The translations under genes were made by a program, and so were the position numbers. Under the pieces are notes generated by a model. That model did not search any database, was not told the origin of the DNA, and saw only the letters and a program-made list of their open reading frames with translations. Positions 13,937 through 26,300 of a stretch of 64,000 nt of DNA are shown one piece after another (position 1 is the stretch's first letter; every line of letters starts with the position of its first letter). This stretch comes from Lindgomyces ingoldianus (lineage: Eukaryota > Ascomycota > Dothideomycetes > Pleosporales > Lindgomycetaceae), in the NCBI RefSeq assembly GCF_010093535.1, contig NW_022985185.1, positions 837,610 through 901,609 on the forward strand, in the 5' to 3' direction.

Positions 13937-14935
13937 TACTAAACTACTCTTCCTACACTAATGCATTCCCCACAACACTACTTAGATGTGCTAAAAGAAT
14001 GTTAGATATAGCTTATGCTTTAAGCTTTTAAACAAGACATAAAACTCTTAAAAAAATATGCTATAGCTATATATAAAGTCCTATAAAAGATAATAAATAA
14101 CTACAGCACTAGATAACTTTTATAAGCTAATTCTATAGCTAAATTATAAAGGCTAGGCAATAAAAAGAAGTAGGTAATTATTAAGACTATACTTAAGCTA
14201 TATGCGCAAAAAATTTCCTCTTAGATAGCATTTATAGCTAATATAGCTAATTCTTTACACGCTAAGTGTAATCTAGGCTATGTTTACATAAACTAGCCTA
14301 GTATGTTTGTAAAGCGTTATTTAGAGCTTAAAGTAAAGTTTTAAGTGTAAGTATAGTTAAAAGATATCTAGCTAATTATAAACTCTATCTTACTAAAGTT
14401 ATACATGTTATTATTTTAGATGCTATACTTAGCTTTAATATTCTTTATAAGGCTAAACCTGCTTTAAATTACTCTAGGACTCTTATAAAAAGCTTTTTTA
14501 TAGTTATACTTACGCTTAAACATTACTTTAAGCTCTAAATAACGCTTTATAAACATACTAGGCTAGTTTATGTAAACATAGCCTAGATTACACTTAGCGC
14601 GTAAAGAATTAGCTATATTAGCTATAAATGCTATCTAAAGGGAAATTCCTTGCGTATATAGCTTAAGTATAGTCTTAATAATCACCTGCTTCTTTTTATT
14701 ACCTAGCCTTTATAATTTAGCTGTAAAATTAGCTTATAAAAGTTATCTAGCGCTGTAGTTATTTATTATCTTTTATAGAACTTTACATATAGCTATAGCA
14801 CATTTCTTTAAGAGTTTTATGTTTTGTTTAAAAGCTTAAAGCATAAGCTGTATCTAACATTCTTTTAGCGCGTCTAAGTAGTGTTATAGGGAATGTATTA
14901 GTGTAGGAAAGGTAGTTTAGTAGGGTCTTAGCAAA
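13937..14935. repeat. Large inverted repeat inside Ec
   Basis: The left arm (about 13937-14358) is the reverse complement of the right arm (about 14500-14935), separated by about 140 bp. For example, GCTATGTTTACATAAACTAG on the left pairs with CTAGTTTATGTAAACATAGC on the right. Both arms derive from the E-family right end. The terminal 45-50 bp TIR is present only on the right arm. The arms differ at scattered transition sites. Confidence 0.85.
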
Positions 14936-15501
14936 AGTAAGCAACTTAGGTGTGTAAGCAACTCGCCTGTGAAGTACGTTAGTGCTTAACCTACATACTA
15001 GGCTAGTTTAAGCTAACCTAGCCTAGATTGCGCTCTGCGTGTAAGGAATTAGCTATATTAGCTATAGCTATAAGCCTAAAAAGAAATCTGCGTGTAATAA
15101 GCTTAAGTATATACTTAATAACTACTTTTTTTTTAAGCTTAGTTAGATTTTTTAATTTAAGCTAGCATTCTACTTATAAAGGCTGTCTAGCGTGTTAATT
15201 ACTTAGTGTTATATAAAAGACATTATAAATAGCTATAGCATGTTATAAAAAAAGTTTTAAGTCTTATTTAAAAGCTTAAAAAGTAAGCTGTATTTAACAT
15301 TCTTTAAAAGATTTAATCTAGTGTTGTTATTAAGGCATTATGTAGATAGGTAGAGTGTAGTAGAGGCTTAGCAAAAGTAGCTAGCCAACCTGTGTAGCTA
15401 GCTAACCTGTTAGGTACGTTAAATATTATTTAAAAAGAAAATCTTTATATATATAGCTTAAGTATAGTCTTAATAATTACCTACTTTTTTTTATTACCTA
15501 G

Positions 15502-15819
15502 TGTCACGATTGTGCACGAGTAAGGTTATAGAGCTTCACGGAGGTCTAGTTTAATTACTACGTGAGGTATTATAGTAGGTACAAGACGTTGTGTGAGGAA
15601 CAGGAAGGTTTAAAAGGAAATTAGTAATTAAATACTTAGCTTAGAAGTCTAAGCGCTTTAAGTATAAATTAAGCCTATTTTAGGTTTAGTTAGTGTTAAG
15701 GCAGTTTATGCTTAAGTTTATGTCTATATTATATTATATTTATGTTAGACATGCACTAATAATACTCTAGTACATGTCTAATACAGTTATGTCTAGGATC
15801 TAGGGAGGATACTGTGACA
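15502..15819 (-). repeat. 3' LTR of C2
   Basis: On the plus strand it reads TGTCACGATTGTGCAC at the left and GGATACTGTGACA at the right. It is the better-preserved LTR of the pair and still has CpG and CpA sites such as GTGCACGAG. Confidence 0.95.
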
Positions 15820-18800
15820 GTACCCCCCCTCTTATTAAGAAAGGAATCCTTTATATTAGTAGTTCTAGCATTAAGTTATCTTTATTAGGGTATAGGTTTA
15901 GTTTAGATAGGTATTAGGCGTAGAATTAGGTTACTATAAAGTTCTTTTATAAAGCTTCTATAGGTTTTTACAACAGTTTATTATATCTAGTCTATTTTAT
16001 AAGGTATTTATAGATATATTTTTTTTTATTAAACTAGATTTATTTAATGTCTTCTATAATGTATTCTAGTTTGTTGTTTATAATAATAAGTTTAAGTAGC
16101 AAGTTTAGCTATCTAAGTAGATAGTTAGATTTAGAGGCTGCTTAGCGCAGCAATAATACATAGAACATAGGGTGTATCTTTATGCTGTTAGGTAGGATTA
16201 ATTAGTAAGTGTGCAATAAGACTATATAAGCTACTATAAAAAGGCTAAAGTTTTTCTAATTAAGTTTCTTTAATTATTAGTTTATTTAAATATTTCTAGT
16301 GTCTAGCTAGACCTTCTTGCTAGCTGCATACGTAGGGGCAAGAGTTTAGAATTAGTTTATGTACTCTTATTAAAAAGCTTAAGCCTATATAAGCTTTTTA
16401 TAAACATATTTAGATATATTTTAGATCTTATTAATAAGTCTGTTTACATTTATTACTTATATAAATTAATAAGTTAGTTAAAGAGTATTTATAAGTAGTT
16501 TAAATTTTATTTAAAGGTAGTATTTATAATTTGCTAAAAACAGGGATACTTATGTTAAGTTAAATATTATATTATTAGCTTTAAACTATGCTATAGCTAA
16601 CTATTTTACCTAGTTATCTTACTAGTAGTTTATATACACTTATAGAACTTATTTTATTACAGCATTTATGTTCTTAGTCTAGCTGTTAGTCTCTAGGTAA
16701 AAAGCTGTAGATAAATAGAGGATAATTTAGAGCTATTTACAGAGTTTGTCTTAGAAGGCTAAGACAAACTGCGTACCTCTGTCTAATATAATTATATTAG
16801 GCAGGCTATAGTAAACTTATACATATTAGTAGAATAACTAGGCTATATTAGGGGCAGTTATAAAGAAACATAGNNNNNNNNNNNNNNNNNNNNNNNNNNN
16901 NNNNNNNNNNNNNNNNNNNNNNNNNNNNNNNNNNNNNNNNNNNNNNNNNNNNNNNNNNNNNNNNNNNNNNNNNNNNNNNNNNNNNNNNNNNNNNNNNNNN
17001 NNNNNNNNNNNNNNNNNNNNNNNNNNNNNNNNNNNNNNNNNNNNNNNNNNNNNNNNNNNNNNNNNNNNNNNNNNNNNNNNNNNNNNNNNNNNNNNNNNNN
17101 NNNNNNNNNNNNNNNNNNNNNNNNNNNNNNNNNNNNNNNNNNNNNNNNACATATTAGCGTACAGTATAGAACATGCAGGGCTAGTAGTACTCTCTCTGTA
17201 GTAGGTTAAGAGTCTTTCCTCTGCCTAGGTGTCCTTTAATAGGCAAGTTATGTATAATTTAAAGTAGTTTAATTCTTAGTTTATTAGAATTAAAAATTAT
17301 AAGTTAGTTATAGTAATATAGCTTACTATTTTAGTTTTTATAGTTAGCTAGTGTTACCTTTTTTAACTAACTAGTGCTGTTTTAAAGTAAGTCTAAAGTT
17401 TTTTAGATAAATTTACTATTTAGATACTTATTAGTAATAATTTAATTAATTATTTAATTTATTTTATTTAGGTTAAAGTCTAAAAATAGCTTAAGTTAAA
17501 GTAAAGTTTAGTGTTAAGCCTTTTACACTTCTTTCTAAGTAAGGACATTTTAGAATTGCTTTATAAAGGCATCTAGTTTCCTTTTATCTTAACTAAGATA
17601 ATAAGTAATCTTAAAATTAAAATAAAATAGGTATTTAAACTAATAGGCTTATTAGTAGCTAAGTTATTTTATAGTTATAAAGTACTGTAAGTTCTTATAG
17701 TTAGATAGAACTTATATTAAATGCGCTGCACCTTCTAGTTTAGGTTGCTATTATTTAAAGTAGTGTACTATAGCAAGTAATTTTTTATTATAGATCTTAT
17801 AATTACTTTTTACAGAACTTATTTTTTTTAAAAAGTATGTAATAAGCCTAATAGTCTTATCTAGCTTAGTCTAGAAAAAAACTCCTGCTACTATGTAGTC
17901 TAAGGCATTAGCTTCTACAAGTATTAGTAGTTTAGAGTTAAAGTAGTAGAGTATTAAAGCTTTAGTAAAGGCTTTCTTTAGCTAGTTAAAGGACTATTAG
18001 TAATTTAAGTTAAAGTTAAATTAAACCTTTTTTTTAGTAAGTGTAATTATAGGGCTTACTAGCTATAAAAAGTTGTTAATAAATTATTAGTAAAAGTTAG
18101 CAAATTTTATAAAAGCTTAAATGTCCTTTATATTCTTTAGGTATTACTAATCTAGCATAGTCTAAACCTTAATAGGGTCTATTTAAATGCTATCTATAAA
18201 AATTACATATTTTAAATATGTAACCTTTAATTAGTAGAACTTGCATTTATCTATGTTAAGTTGCAGACCTACTTCTTCTATAGCCTTTAGCACTAGGCGT
18301 ACATGCTGTTTATGCTCTAAAAGGCTATTACTGTAGATTAGAATATTATTAATATACATAGTGCAGAACACGTCTAGGTAGGGTTAGAGTAAGTTGTTTA
18401 TAAAATGTTAAAAAGTACTAAGCATGTTAGCTAAGCTAAAAGGCATTACTAGGTACTTAAATAGTTTATATTAAGTCTAAAATGCTGTTAGCTACTTATT
18501 ACCCTTTACTATTCTTAGCTTATTAAAGGTAGTAATAATATCTAACTTTATAAAATACTTTACTTTACTTAGTTAGCTTAAAGTTTCTTATAAAAAAGAA
18601 ATTAAGTATTAGTTTTTAATAGTAATAGTGTTTAGTTTTTAGTAGTTAATATAAAATTAAAGCCTACTTCTAGGTTTTTTTATAAATAGTATAAGTAACA
18701 CTACTAGTAAAAAGCTAGCTTAAATAAACTTTTTTTTTAAGTTCTTATTAAAGTATTTTTAGAGCACTTTTAATTTATTTAGTAACATTTTATATAGTAG

Positions 18801-20930
18801 CCTATAACTAGGTTATTTACTAGGCTTAAAGGTTATCTAGTAATTATATAGATGTTATATTAAAAGCTTATTAAACTTATTTAAAAAAAAACATGTAATA
18901 AGTTATAGTAGTCTTAAGAAACTATTATTTTTAAGTTAGTATGTTTTTAAAAAGCTAAAGCTTAGTTTATATTAGAAATTATAACTGCGTAGATTTTGTA
19001 ATCTAGTTATTAAGCTAAGGTTATAAACAGGGCAGGTTCTATGTAGTAGATGTCTATCTACTGTTTAAGTCCTAGTTTATGTTTAAATTAGGTAAGTAAA
19101 AGTTCTTTAAAAGCTTTCTTTTCTTTAAGTTTAAGTAGTTATTAAATTATTTTATATAGCTTATCTTAGTAAAAGGCCTAGCTTATTAGCCTTACTTAGG
19201 TAGTTTTTCTCTAGGTTATTAAAAAGTAGGTCTAAAAACCTTCTATATTAAGTGCTATTTAAGTGTTGTTTAGGTGTAAGTGTAAGCATATATTTTAGTA
19301 TTAAAAAGAGTTAAAGTTTAAAACTTACTCTTAGTAATTAAAGGCAACTTTATGCTAATATAGCTATAGTTATTCTAGGATTAAGTTATAACATCTTATG
19401 TTTATTATATAAAGCTTAATCTACTTCTTATAGTGTTAGTAGGTAATTATAATAGTTATAGTACAAAAAATAAAACCTTTTTTAAGTTATTTTTTATTAA
19501 ATTTAGTTAAGTAAATTATTTAGGTAAGTAGTGTTAATTAAAGATTTAGTTTACATACTAGTTCTTTATTAATATAACTTATGCTGTTTTCTTCTAAGTT
19601 AATAAAAGCTTATATTAAAGCTAATATAGTTTTTTATTATAAATATATAAAAATATTAACTTAGTACTTTTAGTTATTAGTAAAAGACTTAGCCTATAGG
19701 TTAGCAAAGATCTAGTGTTAAATTAGTCCTAAAAAGTAACTTAGCCCTAGGACAAGCCTTTTTGCAGGCTTTTACTACTATAGCTGCAGCTATGTTAAGA
19801 GTAGCAAAAAAGATTAAAGCTTAAATATAAGTTAAAGCCTTTATAAAAATAAAATTAAAATAGTAAAGATTTTTAATAAGTGCTAGTAGCGCTACTTACA
19901 TAGACTTAAGAAAAAAAAATAAAGTAGTTTTAAAAGATATAACTATACTTACTACACTTAAAGCATTAACTTTTTTTTTTTATAATCTTTACACTTTTTA
20001 GAACTAACTAAAGTATAATTTAAATTAATTTTTATTATATTAAAGTCTTTATTTATAACTGCGCTAGTTTAGGGGCGTATTAAAGCTTATATAGGGAGGA
20101 ACCTTATGTTATTATTGTAGGTAGTAATTAAGTTTACATACACATTAAGGTTGTTTAGAAGGGGTTTTTCTACTATAGCGCGTTACAGTTTAGTTAAGAG
20201 AGAGTTATATAAAGCTATAATTAGACCTATTTTATTTAGGCTTATATTAGATGTAAGTTAGTAGAACTTAGTAAAGTGTAAAGTAAAGCTTTTTCTTTTT
20301 TATTATAAAGTGTTTAGGTAACTTAGAGCTATTAACTTTTTATTTAGGTCTTTATAAGTTACTTATAAAAACACTATAAATTAATCTAAGTTAATAATAT
20401 CTTTATTTATTAGTAAGTTAATTAAAGCTGTTATGTTATAGTTAAGTTAAAAGTAGGTATATAGTAACTAAAAGTGTTTAAAAAGAAATTAGTCTATATT
20501 TTTTTTAAGTTTATATTAAAGCTTATGTAAGAAAAAAAGTAAGTCTTTTTATTTTCTATTAAATAGTAAGAGATTAGAGAGTTAGTTAGATTTTATTACT
20601 AAGTTAAAAAAGTTATAAGTTATAAGCAGTGTTAGGTAAAAAAAAGTTAAGCTATCTCTAGACTTCTAAGTAAGCTTTAAGGCTAGTAAGTTCTTAGTTC
20701 CTACTACTATAATAAAAGTTAAGGCAGAAATAAACTGCTTAATAATATAAAGCTATTCTTTAAAGTCCTTTTAAAAAGCTTTAAAGCTTATAATGTAGTA
20801 GCTTTTTTATAAAGTAAGCGCTTTTTAAAAAGCTTTTTAGCTTACTTTAATAGCTTAAAGTTATGTAAGTACTAAGCTTATTAAATTAGATTTAAAGGCT
20901 ATTCTTAGCTAAAGTTTTAACACAACATAA
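15820..20930 (-). pseudogene. C2 gag-pol remnant
   Basis: From right to left are gag (about 20900-19500), a protease/RT region (about 19000-17900), RNase H (about 17900-17550) and integrase (about 17300-16400). The RT block near 18300-18480 and RNase H block near 17880-17960 pair with the C1 interior read forward. Every frame holds many TAA and TAG stops. The minus-strand open frame across 16838-17152 exists only because of the gap. Domain limits are estimates. Confidence 0.6.
16874..17148. other. Assembly gap (275 N) in C2 integrase region
   Basis: A run of N. By comparison with C1 (about 7980-8210) it should hold integrase sequence of family C. Confidence 0.95.
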
Positions 20931-21248
20931 TGTTATAATTATGCATAAGTAAGGTTATAGAGCTTTATAGAGGTCTAGTTTAATTACTATATAAGGTATT
21001 ATAGTAAGTATAAGATGTTATGTAAGAAATAAAAAAGTTTAAAAGAAAATTAGTAATTAAATACTTAGCTTAAAAGTCTAAGCGCTTTAGGTATAAATTA
21101 AGCCTATTCTAGGTTTAGTTAGTGTTAAGGCAGTTTATGCTTAAGTTTATGTCTATGTTGTGTTATGTTTATGTTAGACATGCACTAATAATACTCTAGT
21201 ACGCGTCTAATACAGTTATGTCTAGGATCTGGGGAGGATACTGTGACA
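20931..21248 (-). repeat. 5' LTR of C2
   Basis: It starts TGTTATAATTATGCATAAG, a RIP-changed form of the other LTR's start, and ends GGATACTGTGACA. It has the same length as its partner, with differences dominated by C-to-T and G-to-A changes in its left half. Confidence 0.95.
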
Positions 21249-21654
21249 CCTAGCTTTTATAAGTTAGCTATAAAATTAGCTTATAAAGTTATTTAGTGCT
21301 ATAGTTATTTATTATTTTTTAAAAAACTTTTTATATAGCTATAGCATATTTTTTTTTAAAAGTTTTATATTTTATTTAAAAGCTTAAAGTATAAGTTATA
21401 TTTAATATTTTTTTAGCATGTCTAAGTAGTGTTGTTAGAAATGCATTAGTGTAAAAAGAGTAGTTTAGTAAGGTCTTAGTAGAAGTAAGTAACTTAGGTG
21501 TGTAAGCAACTTGCCTGTAAAGTATGTTAATAGCCTTATTATAATATTACACTAATTATTTATTTAACTATGTCTAAGCCTAAAACATGTCTAATTTAGT
21601 TTAGGTTATAATACTTACACACTGTTACATTAAACTACTTAGTCTATAGATAGG

Positions 21655-22457
21655 TGTTACAACCCACGATTAGACTGTAAGCTACTAGCCCTCTGTGCCC
21701 CACTGTTTGAACAAACAAGGATGGAGTCCTCTTGTTTTCCTGCTTAACAAATCACGTGACTTAACAGACAAGGAATGGACAGAACTATTAGACTAATGTA
21801 AGGCCGGATGTCCCAGAACGGGCCAGTATGGCCTCACCTGACCTGTTTGGAGGTCATATGACCTGTGCTTCGTATATAAGCATGAATCCTGACAAGCGAA
21901 GCTTGGCAGCGATTCGTCTCTCTTACAATACACTCCTATCTTTCTCCGAAAGCTTGCTCTCAGTGCTATCCGTGCTACTTACCATCCCATCTTTACAACT
22001 AATGCACAGCTGAATGCGTTGTCTAATAAGCTAGGAACGTTTGCAGGCTATGCAGGCCATGCGCGCTGCTTAGGAAGCAGCGCGCACAACGCGCAAGATG
22101 CGCAACTCTATGTATATAGTTTAAGATCCTAACTACCTTTAAAAGTTATAATTAAAGTTTAGTTTATTATTACATAGACTAAGTAGCATTTCTACTTTTT
22201 AATAAGAAGTAATACTAATTATATATCTTATACTATATATACCTTTATCTTATTTTTACCTAAGAACTGTTTAACCTAAGCACTTTATACTACTGTTAAA
22301 AGGTAAACTATAGTTAGCTACACTTTCTTATCCTAGCAACTTTGCCTTAACAGCCTGTACACCTGTCTAGTCTAAGTTCTCTTTCCTCTAAACACCTAAC
22401 CTCCTTCTAGGCCTAGAGTTCCTTAGACACTATTTTTCTAAAGTAAAAATTATAACA
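21655..22457 (+). repeat. 5' LTR of H (597 bp plus solo-LTR K inside)
   Basis: It begins TGTTACAACCCACGATTAG and ends AATTATAACA (RIP form of GATTGTAACA). Removing K and one TSD copy (206 bp) leaves 597 bp, exactly the length of the 3' LTR. Confidence 0.93.
21797..21997 (+). repeat. Solo LTR K (201 bp)
   Basis: A TGTAAGGCC..CTTTACA unit is flanked by a perfect 5-bp TSD, ACTAA at 21792-21796 and 21998-22002. It is absent from the H 3' LTR, which proves it is an insertion. It is GC-richer than its host and not RIP-mutated. It contains a TATA-like TATATAAG at about 21883. A short open frame across it (21828-22013) runs past the LTR end into the H LTR and is not a gene. Confidence 0.92.
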
Positions 22458-22489
22458 TTAATTACTACCTTTTAATAAAGTATAAATTC

Positions 22490-22712
22490 TGTAATAAGGT
22501 AGGCGCCCCGCCTGCTAAGCTGATACTATACGACTTTCCCTACTGTACTAAAAGGTACGCACGAGAATACTTAAGCTAAGTATTCTCGCATAGTATAATA
22601 TATATATAGGTAATGCTAGGGTAAGCACTAGCACTAGCGGTTGTCTCTAGCCTAGCCTAAACCTCTATAAGCAAGAGAAGGCCACGTGGTTAACTGTGCT
22701 AACCTTGTTACA
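22490..22712 (+). repeat. Solo LTR L1 (223 bp)
   Basis: TGTAATAAGG..TTGTTACA with perfect TSD AATTC at 22485-22489 and 22713-22717. A second copy is L2 (43580-43794). It carries a perfect inverted repeat, CGAGAATACTTA and TAAGTATTCTCG around the loop AGC (22562-22588). It lies 33 bp inside H, next to the 5' LTR. Confidence 0.94.
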
Positions 22713-23311
22713 AATTCTTATAACACTTTAACTAACTTAAAAATAACTAGTGCTTTTTTAGCTAGCACTAGCTAGGTTCTAACTTTAAATAAAAAAGTAA
22801 TAAATTAACAGCTAAATAACATAAAGAATAAGTTAACTAGACTAAAATAATTGCTAGCGTAATTAGTAAATTATAGTTTAGTAATAGTAAGCTCTTAGAT
22901 TTAAGCCTTTTAACTAAAAGTATTAAAATCTTAGCAACACAGCTTAGAAAAAACTAAGTGTAGACTCTAAAAAGACCTTAAGACTAGCACCCTCTAAGCT
23001 CTTTATAAAAAGTGTAAAAGACTTTAAACTTTTCTTTATATAATGTTACTTTTATATGTAATATAATAAGAGCACTTTTTAAACTAATAAAAAGATAATT
23101 TTTTAGATAAAACTTTATCTAAAAGAACCTTTTACTATCTAGTTCTAACTTTACATAGATAGCTAAATAGATTTTAAGGCTAATAAAAAGATTTTTTTAC
23201 TAGATATAAAAAAGATCTTTAGTAGAATTAACTTTTTTTAAAGAAGCTCTATCTACTATTTATAGACTTATAAACAAAAAAAATAGTTTAATATTATACA
23301 GCTTACTTTTA

Positions 23312-26300
23312 ACATACTTCACAGGCAAGTTGCTTACACACCTAAGTCACTTACTTTTGCTAAGACTCTACCCTAACAAACTCTATTATAGCCTATAACA
23401 ACCTACTCTAGCACTATATAGTACAGTACAGCCTAGAATATTATTTAGATACTACTTCTACTTCTTACTTACATGTTTGTGTGTTATGCCTAGTCTAATT
23501 ACACTATCTATAGCGCTTTTAAAATAGCTTACTTACTTTAGCTTATACTTACTTTTTTACTTTTTTTTTATTACTGTGCGCTTTAAACTTCTTTAAAGCT
23601 ATTAAGTATAAGCTTTTTTAAATTATTAAAGTTTTTTTATAGAATATACTTTTTTTTATATAATTTATATTATATAGTAGCTTTATTAGCTTTTTAAAGT
23701 TTAGTAATTTTTTATTATACTAATACTAGCTTATATATAATTATTACTACTCTTTTTAAACCCTTTTTAAACACTTTAACTATAAAAGTTAGTAAACTAT
23801 TTATATACTTTTAAATTTTTATTTTTATAAGCATTAATTATAACTTAAGTTTTAAAGTATTACTTAGAGTTTATAACTACTAAAGCTTATTATATATAAG
23901 TAGTAGTAGTAATAAAGTGTGTAACTTTATATTAAAGCCTATTATAACTTATTATAAGTTAAAAAAAACTAATCTAGCGCTTTAAAACTTTTTTAAATAT
24001 TACTAAAAGTAATTATAGCATTATAAACTACTTTAAAGTATAGTAGAAACTTTATTTTTATAATATAAGTAATTTAGTTATATATAAAGTTTTTAGCTTA
24101 GCACTTATACACTTTTTTTAAAAGAGTAAAATAACTTATAACTATTAAGTAGCTATAAAAAGTGTAATAAGTAAAAAAGCATAACGTACCTAACAGGTTA
24201 GCCAGCCACACAGGTTAGCTAGCTACTTTTACTAAGCCCCTACTAAAACCACTCTATTCTAGCGCAAAACAGCCTACTTTAGCCCTATATAAAGTAATAT
24301 AACATAAGATATTATTTAGAGTCTACTTTTACTACTTACTTATATATACATAAGTTATGCCTAGTCTAATTACACTACCTGCATTACCTTTAACTTAGCT
24401 TACCTTCTTTAGCGCGCACTTATGTTTTTAGCTTTTTTTTATTACTACACACTTTAAACTTTTTTAAAGTAGTTAGACAAGCTTTATTCTTAACTATTAA
24501 AGTCTTTTTTACCTAAATTTACTTTTTTTATGTAATTTATATTATGTAGTAGCTTTATTTACTACTTAAAGCTTTATAATCTTCTTTTATGCTAATACTA
24601 GCTTATATGTAATAATTACTACCCTTTTTAAAACTTTTTTAAAAGCCTTTACTATAGACATTAGTAAGCTATTTATATACTTTTAAATTTTTACTTTTAT
24701 AAGTGTTAATTATAACTTAAATTTAAAAGTATTACTTAAAGTTTATAACTACTAAGGCTTGTTATTAATAAGTAGTAGTAGTAATAAAGTATATAACTAG
24801 ACATTAAGAGCTATTTTAACTTATTTTAAGTTAAATAAGACTAAACTAGCACTTTAAAACTTTTTTTAAATATTACTAAAAGTAATTACTATATTATAAG
24901 TGTGTATAAAGCATAGTAAAAACTTAAGTTTTATAATATAAGTAATTTAGTTATATATAGGATTTTTAGCTTAGCACTTATACACTTTTTTAAAGAGGCA
25001 AAACAACCTATATTAAAAGGCTATAAAAAGTGTAATAAGTGTAAAAGTATATAAATAGTAATAATCTTATTTTTTTTATAGTACTACTAAAAATTAAGTA
25101 AGTTATAGCTTTTATAGCTATTAATAATAAAAAGCTAATAAGCGCTTATAACCTTTTTTTTAATGCTTATTAAAGTACTTTAACTACTATAGCTTAAGCT
25201 TATTTATTATCTAGCTGTTTTTAAAGACTATAATAACTTAGTTTTAAAGTAGATTTTTTTATACTAGGTAAAGAAGTAATAGCAGCTTTTAAAAATAATA
25301 AAAAGTAAAATAGCCTACTTTATTATATTAATGCTTTAAATAACTATTATCTACTTTTATTACTTTACTATATTACCTTTAGCTATTTTTATTTCTTTAA
25401 AGCTATAATAACTACTTTAGTTAATATTTAGCTTATTATAAAGCCTAACTTATTAAAGTTATACATGTCTTTATTCTAGATACTATACTTAGCTTTTATG
25501 TTAGCTACTAGGTAAAACTAGCCCTAGATAACTTTTAGATTTTTATAAAATACTTTTTTATAATTATACTTATAATTAAACTTTATTATAAACTTAAAGC
25601 AGTGCTTAACCTATATACTAGGCTAGTTTAAGCTAACCTAGCCTAAATTACACTTTATGTGTAAGAAATTAGCTATATTAGCTATAACTATAAGCTTAAG
25701 TATGTACTTAATAACTACTTTTTTTTAAGCTTAGTTAGATTTCTTAATTTAGGCTAGCATTCTGCTTATAAAGGCTGTTTAGCATGTTAATTACTTAGTG
25801 TTATATAAAAAACATTATAAATAGCTACAGCGTGTTATAAAAAAAGTTTTAAGTCTTATTTAAAAGCTTAAAGAGTAAGCTATATTTAATGTTTTTTAGA
25901 AGATTTAATCTAGTGTTGTTGTTAAGGCATTATGTAGATAGGTAGAGTTTAGTAGAGGCTTGGCAAAAGTGGCTAGCTAACCTGTGTAGCCGGCCAACCT
26001 GTTAGGTACGTTATAAATAGTAATAATTTTATTATTTTTATAGTATTACTAAAAATAAAGTAAGTTATAGCTTTTATAGCTATTAATAACTAGTAAATAG
26101 TAGCTACTAATAGTACACTTTTTTGTATGCATGTTAAAGTACTTTAACTAGTCTAAACTAAGCTAATTAGTAGTCTAGCTACACTTAGAGACTATAATAA
26201 CTTAATTTTAAAGTAAAAATTTCTTTTTATACTAGTTTAAAAGGTAATTACTACTTTAAAAAATAATAAAAGGCAGAATAGCCTACTTTTTAGTATTAAT

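Larger units (their letters stand above)
13524..14979 (-). mobile_element. Fot1/pogo-like family E, copy Ec (rearranged, chimeric)
   Basis: The ends are ACGTACTTTACAGGCGAG and its inverted counterpart CTGTGAAGTACGT, flanked by TA. Instead of the normal 1.87-kb interior it holds a left TIR, about 360 bp of foreign GC-richer DNA (13573-13936), then an inverted duplication of the E right end. The right half (about 14340-14979) is collinear with E1 and E4. No transposase reading frame can be followed. It is inserted in F2, since rejoining 13521 to 14982 restores the F1 sequence. Confidence 0.85.
12866..15419 (-). mobile_element. Fot1/pogo-like family F, copy F2 (right part, interrupted)
   Basis: This is a Tc1/mariner-superfamily element of the Fot1/pogo type. 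The right terminus reads GCTAACCTGTTAGGTACGT followed by target TA (15420-15421), matching both ends of F1 (24184-26011). The body at 12866-13521 and 14982-15419 is collinear with F1 about 24970-26011. Element Ec is inserted at 13522, and D1 is inserted at the left. The transposase reads on the minus strand and is destroyed by RIP stops. F2 itself sits in element Eb. Confidence 0.85.
15502..21248 (-). mobile_element. Ty3/gypsy family C, copy C2 (complete, RIP-mutated)
   Basis: The 5747-bp element has two 318-bp LTRs and a perfect 5-bp TSD, CCTAG at 15497-15501 and 21249-21253. The pyrimidine run at 15821-15832 is the reversed polypurine tract and shows that the element reads on the minus strand. 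The interior carries heavy RIP damage. A 275-base assembly gap lies inside (16874-17148). It is inserted in Eb. Confidence 0.93.
15422..21527 (-). mobile_element. Fot1/pogo-like family E, copy Eb (right part, split by C2)
   Basis: E-family sequence follows the F2 terminus at 15422-15501 and resumes at 21249-21527. It ends in CTTGCCTGTAAAGTATGT, a mutated E terminus, plus TA. The join across C2 restores the E sequence seen at 14690-14720. F2 is inserted at its left, so the left part of Eb is outside the window. Eb itself lies in A3. Only RIP-mutated remnants of the transposase N-terminal side are present. Confidence 0.82.

Noticed and set aside
13652..14031. Cys-rich open frames
   Set aside because: They translate the TGCTGCAA tandem repeat captured in Ec; three frames are open for the same low-complexity reason.
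16838..17152. Minus-strand open frame of 104 codons
   Set aside because: It exists only because the gap is translated as X; the flanks are C2 integrase remnants.
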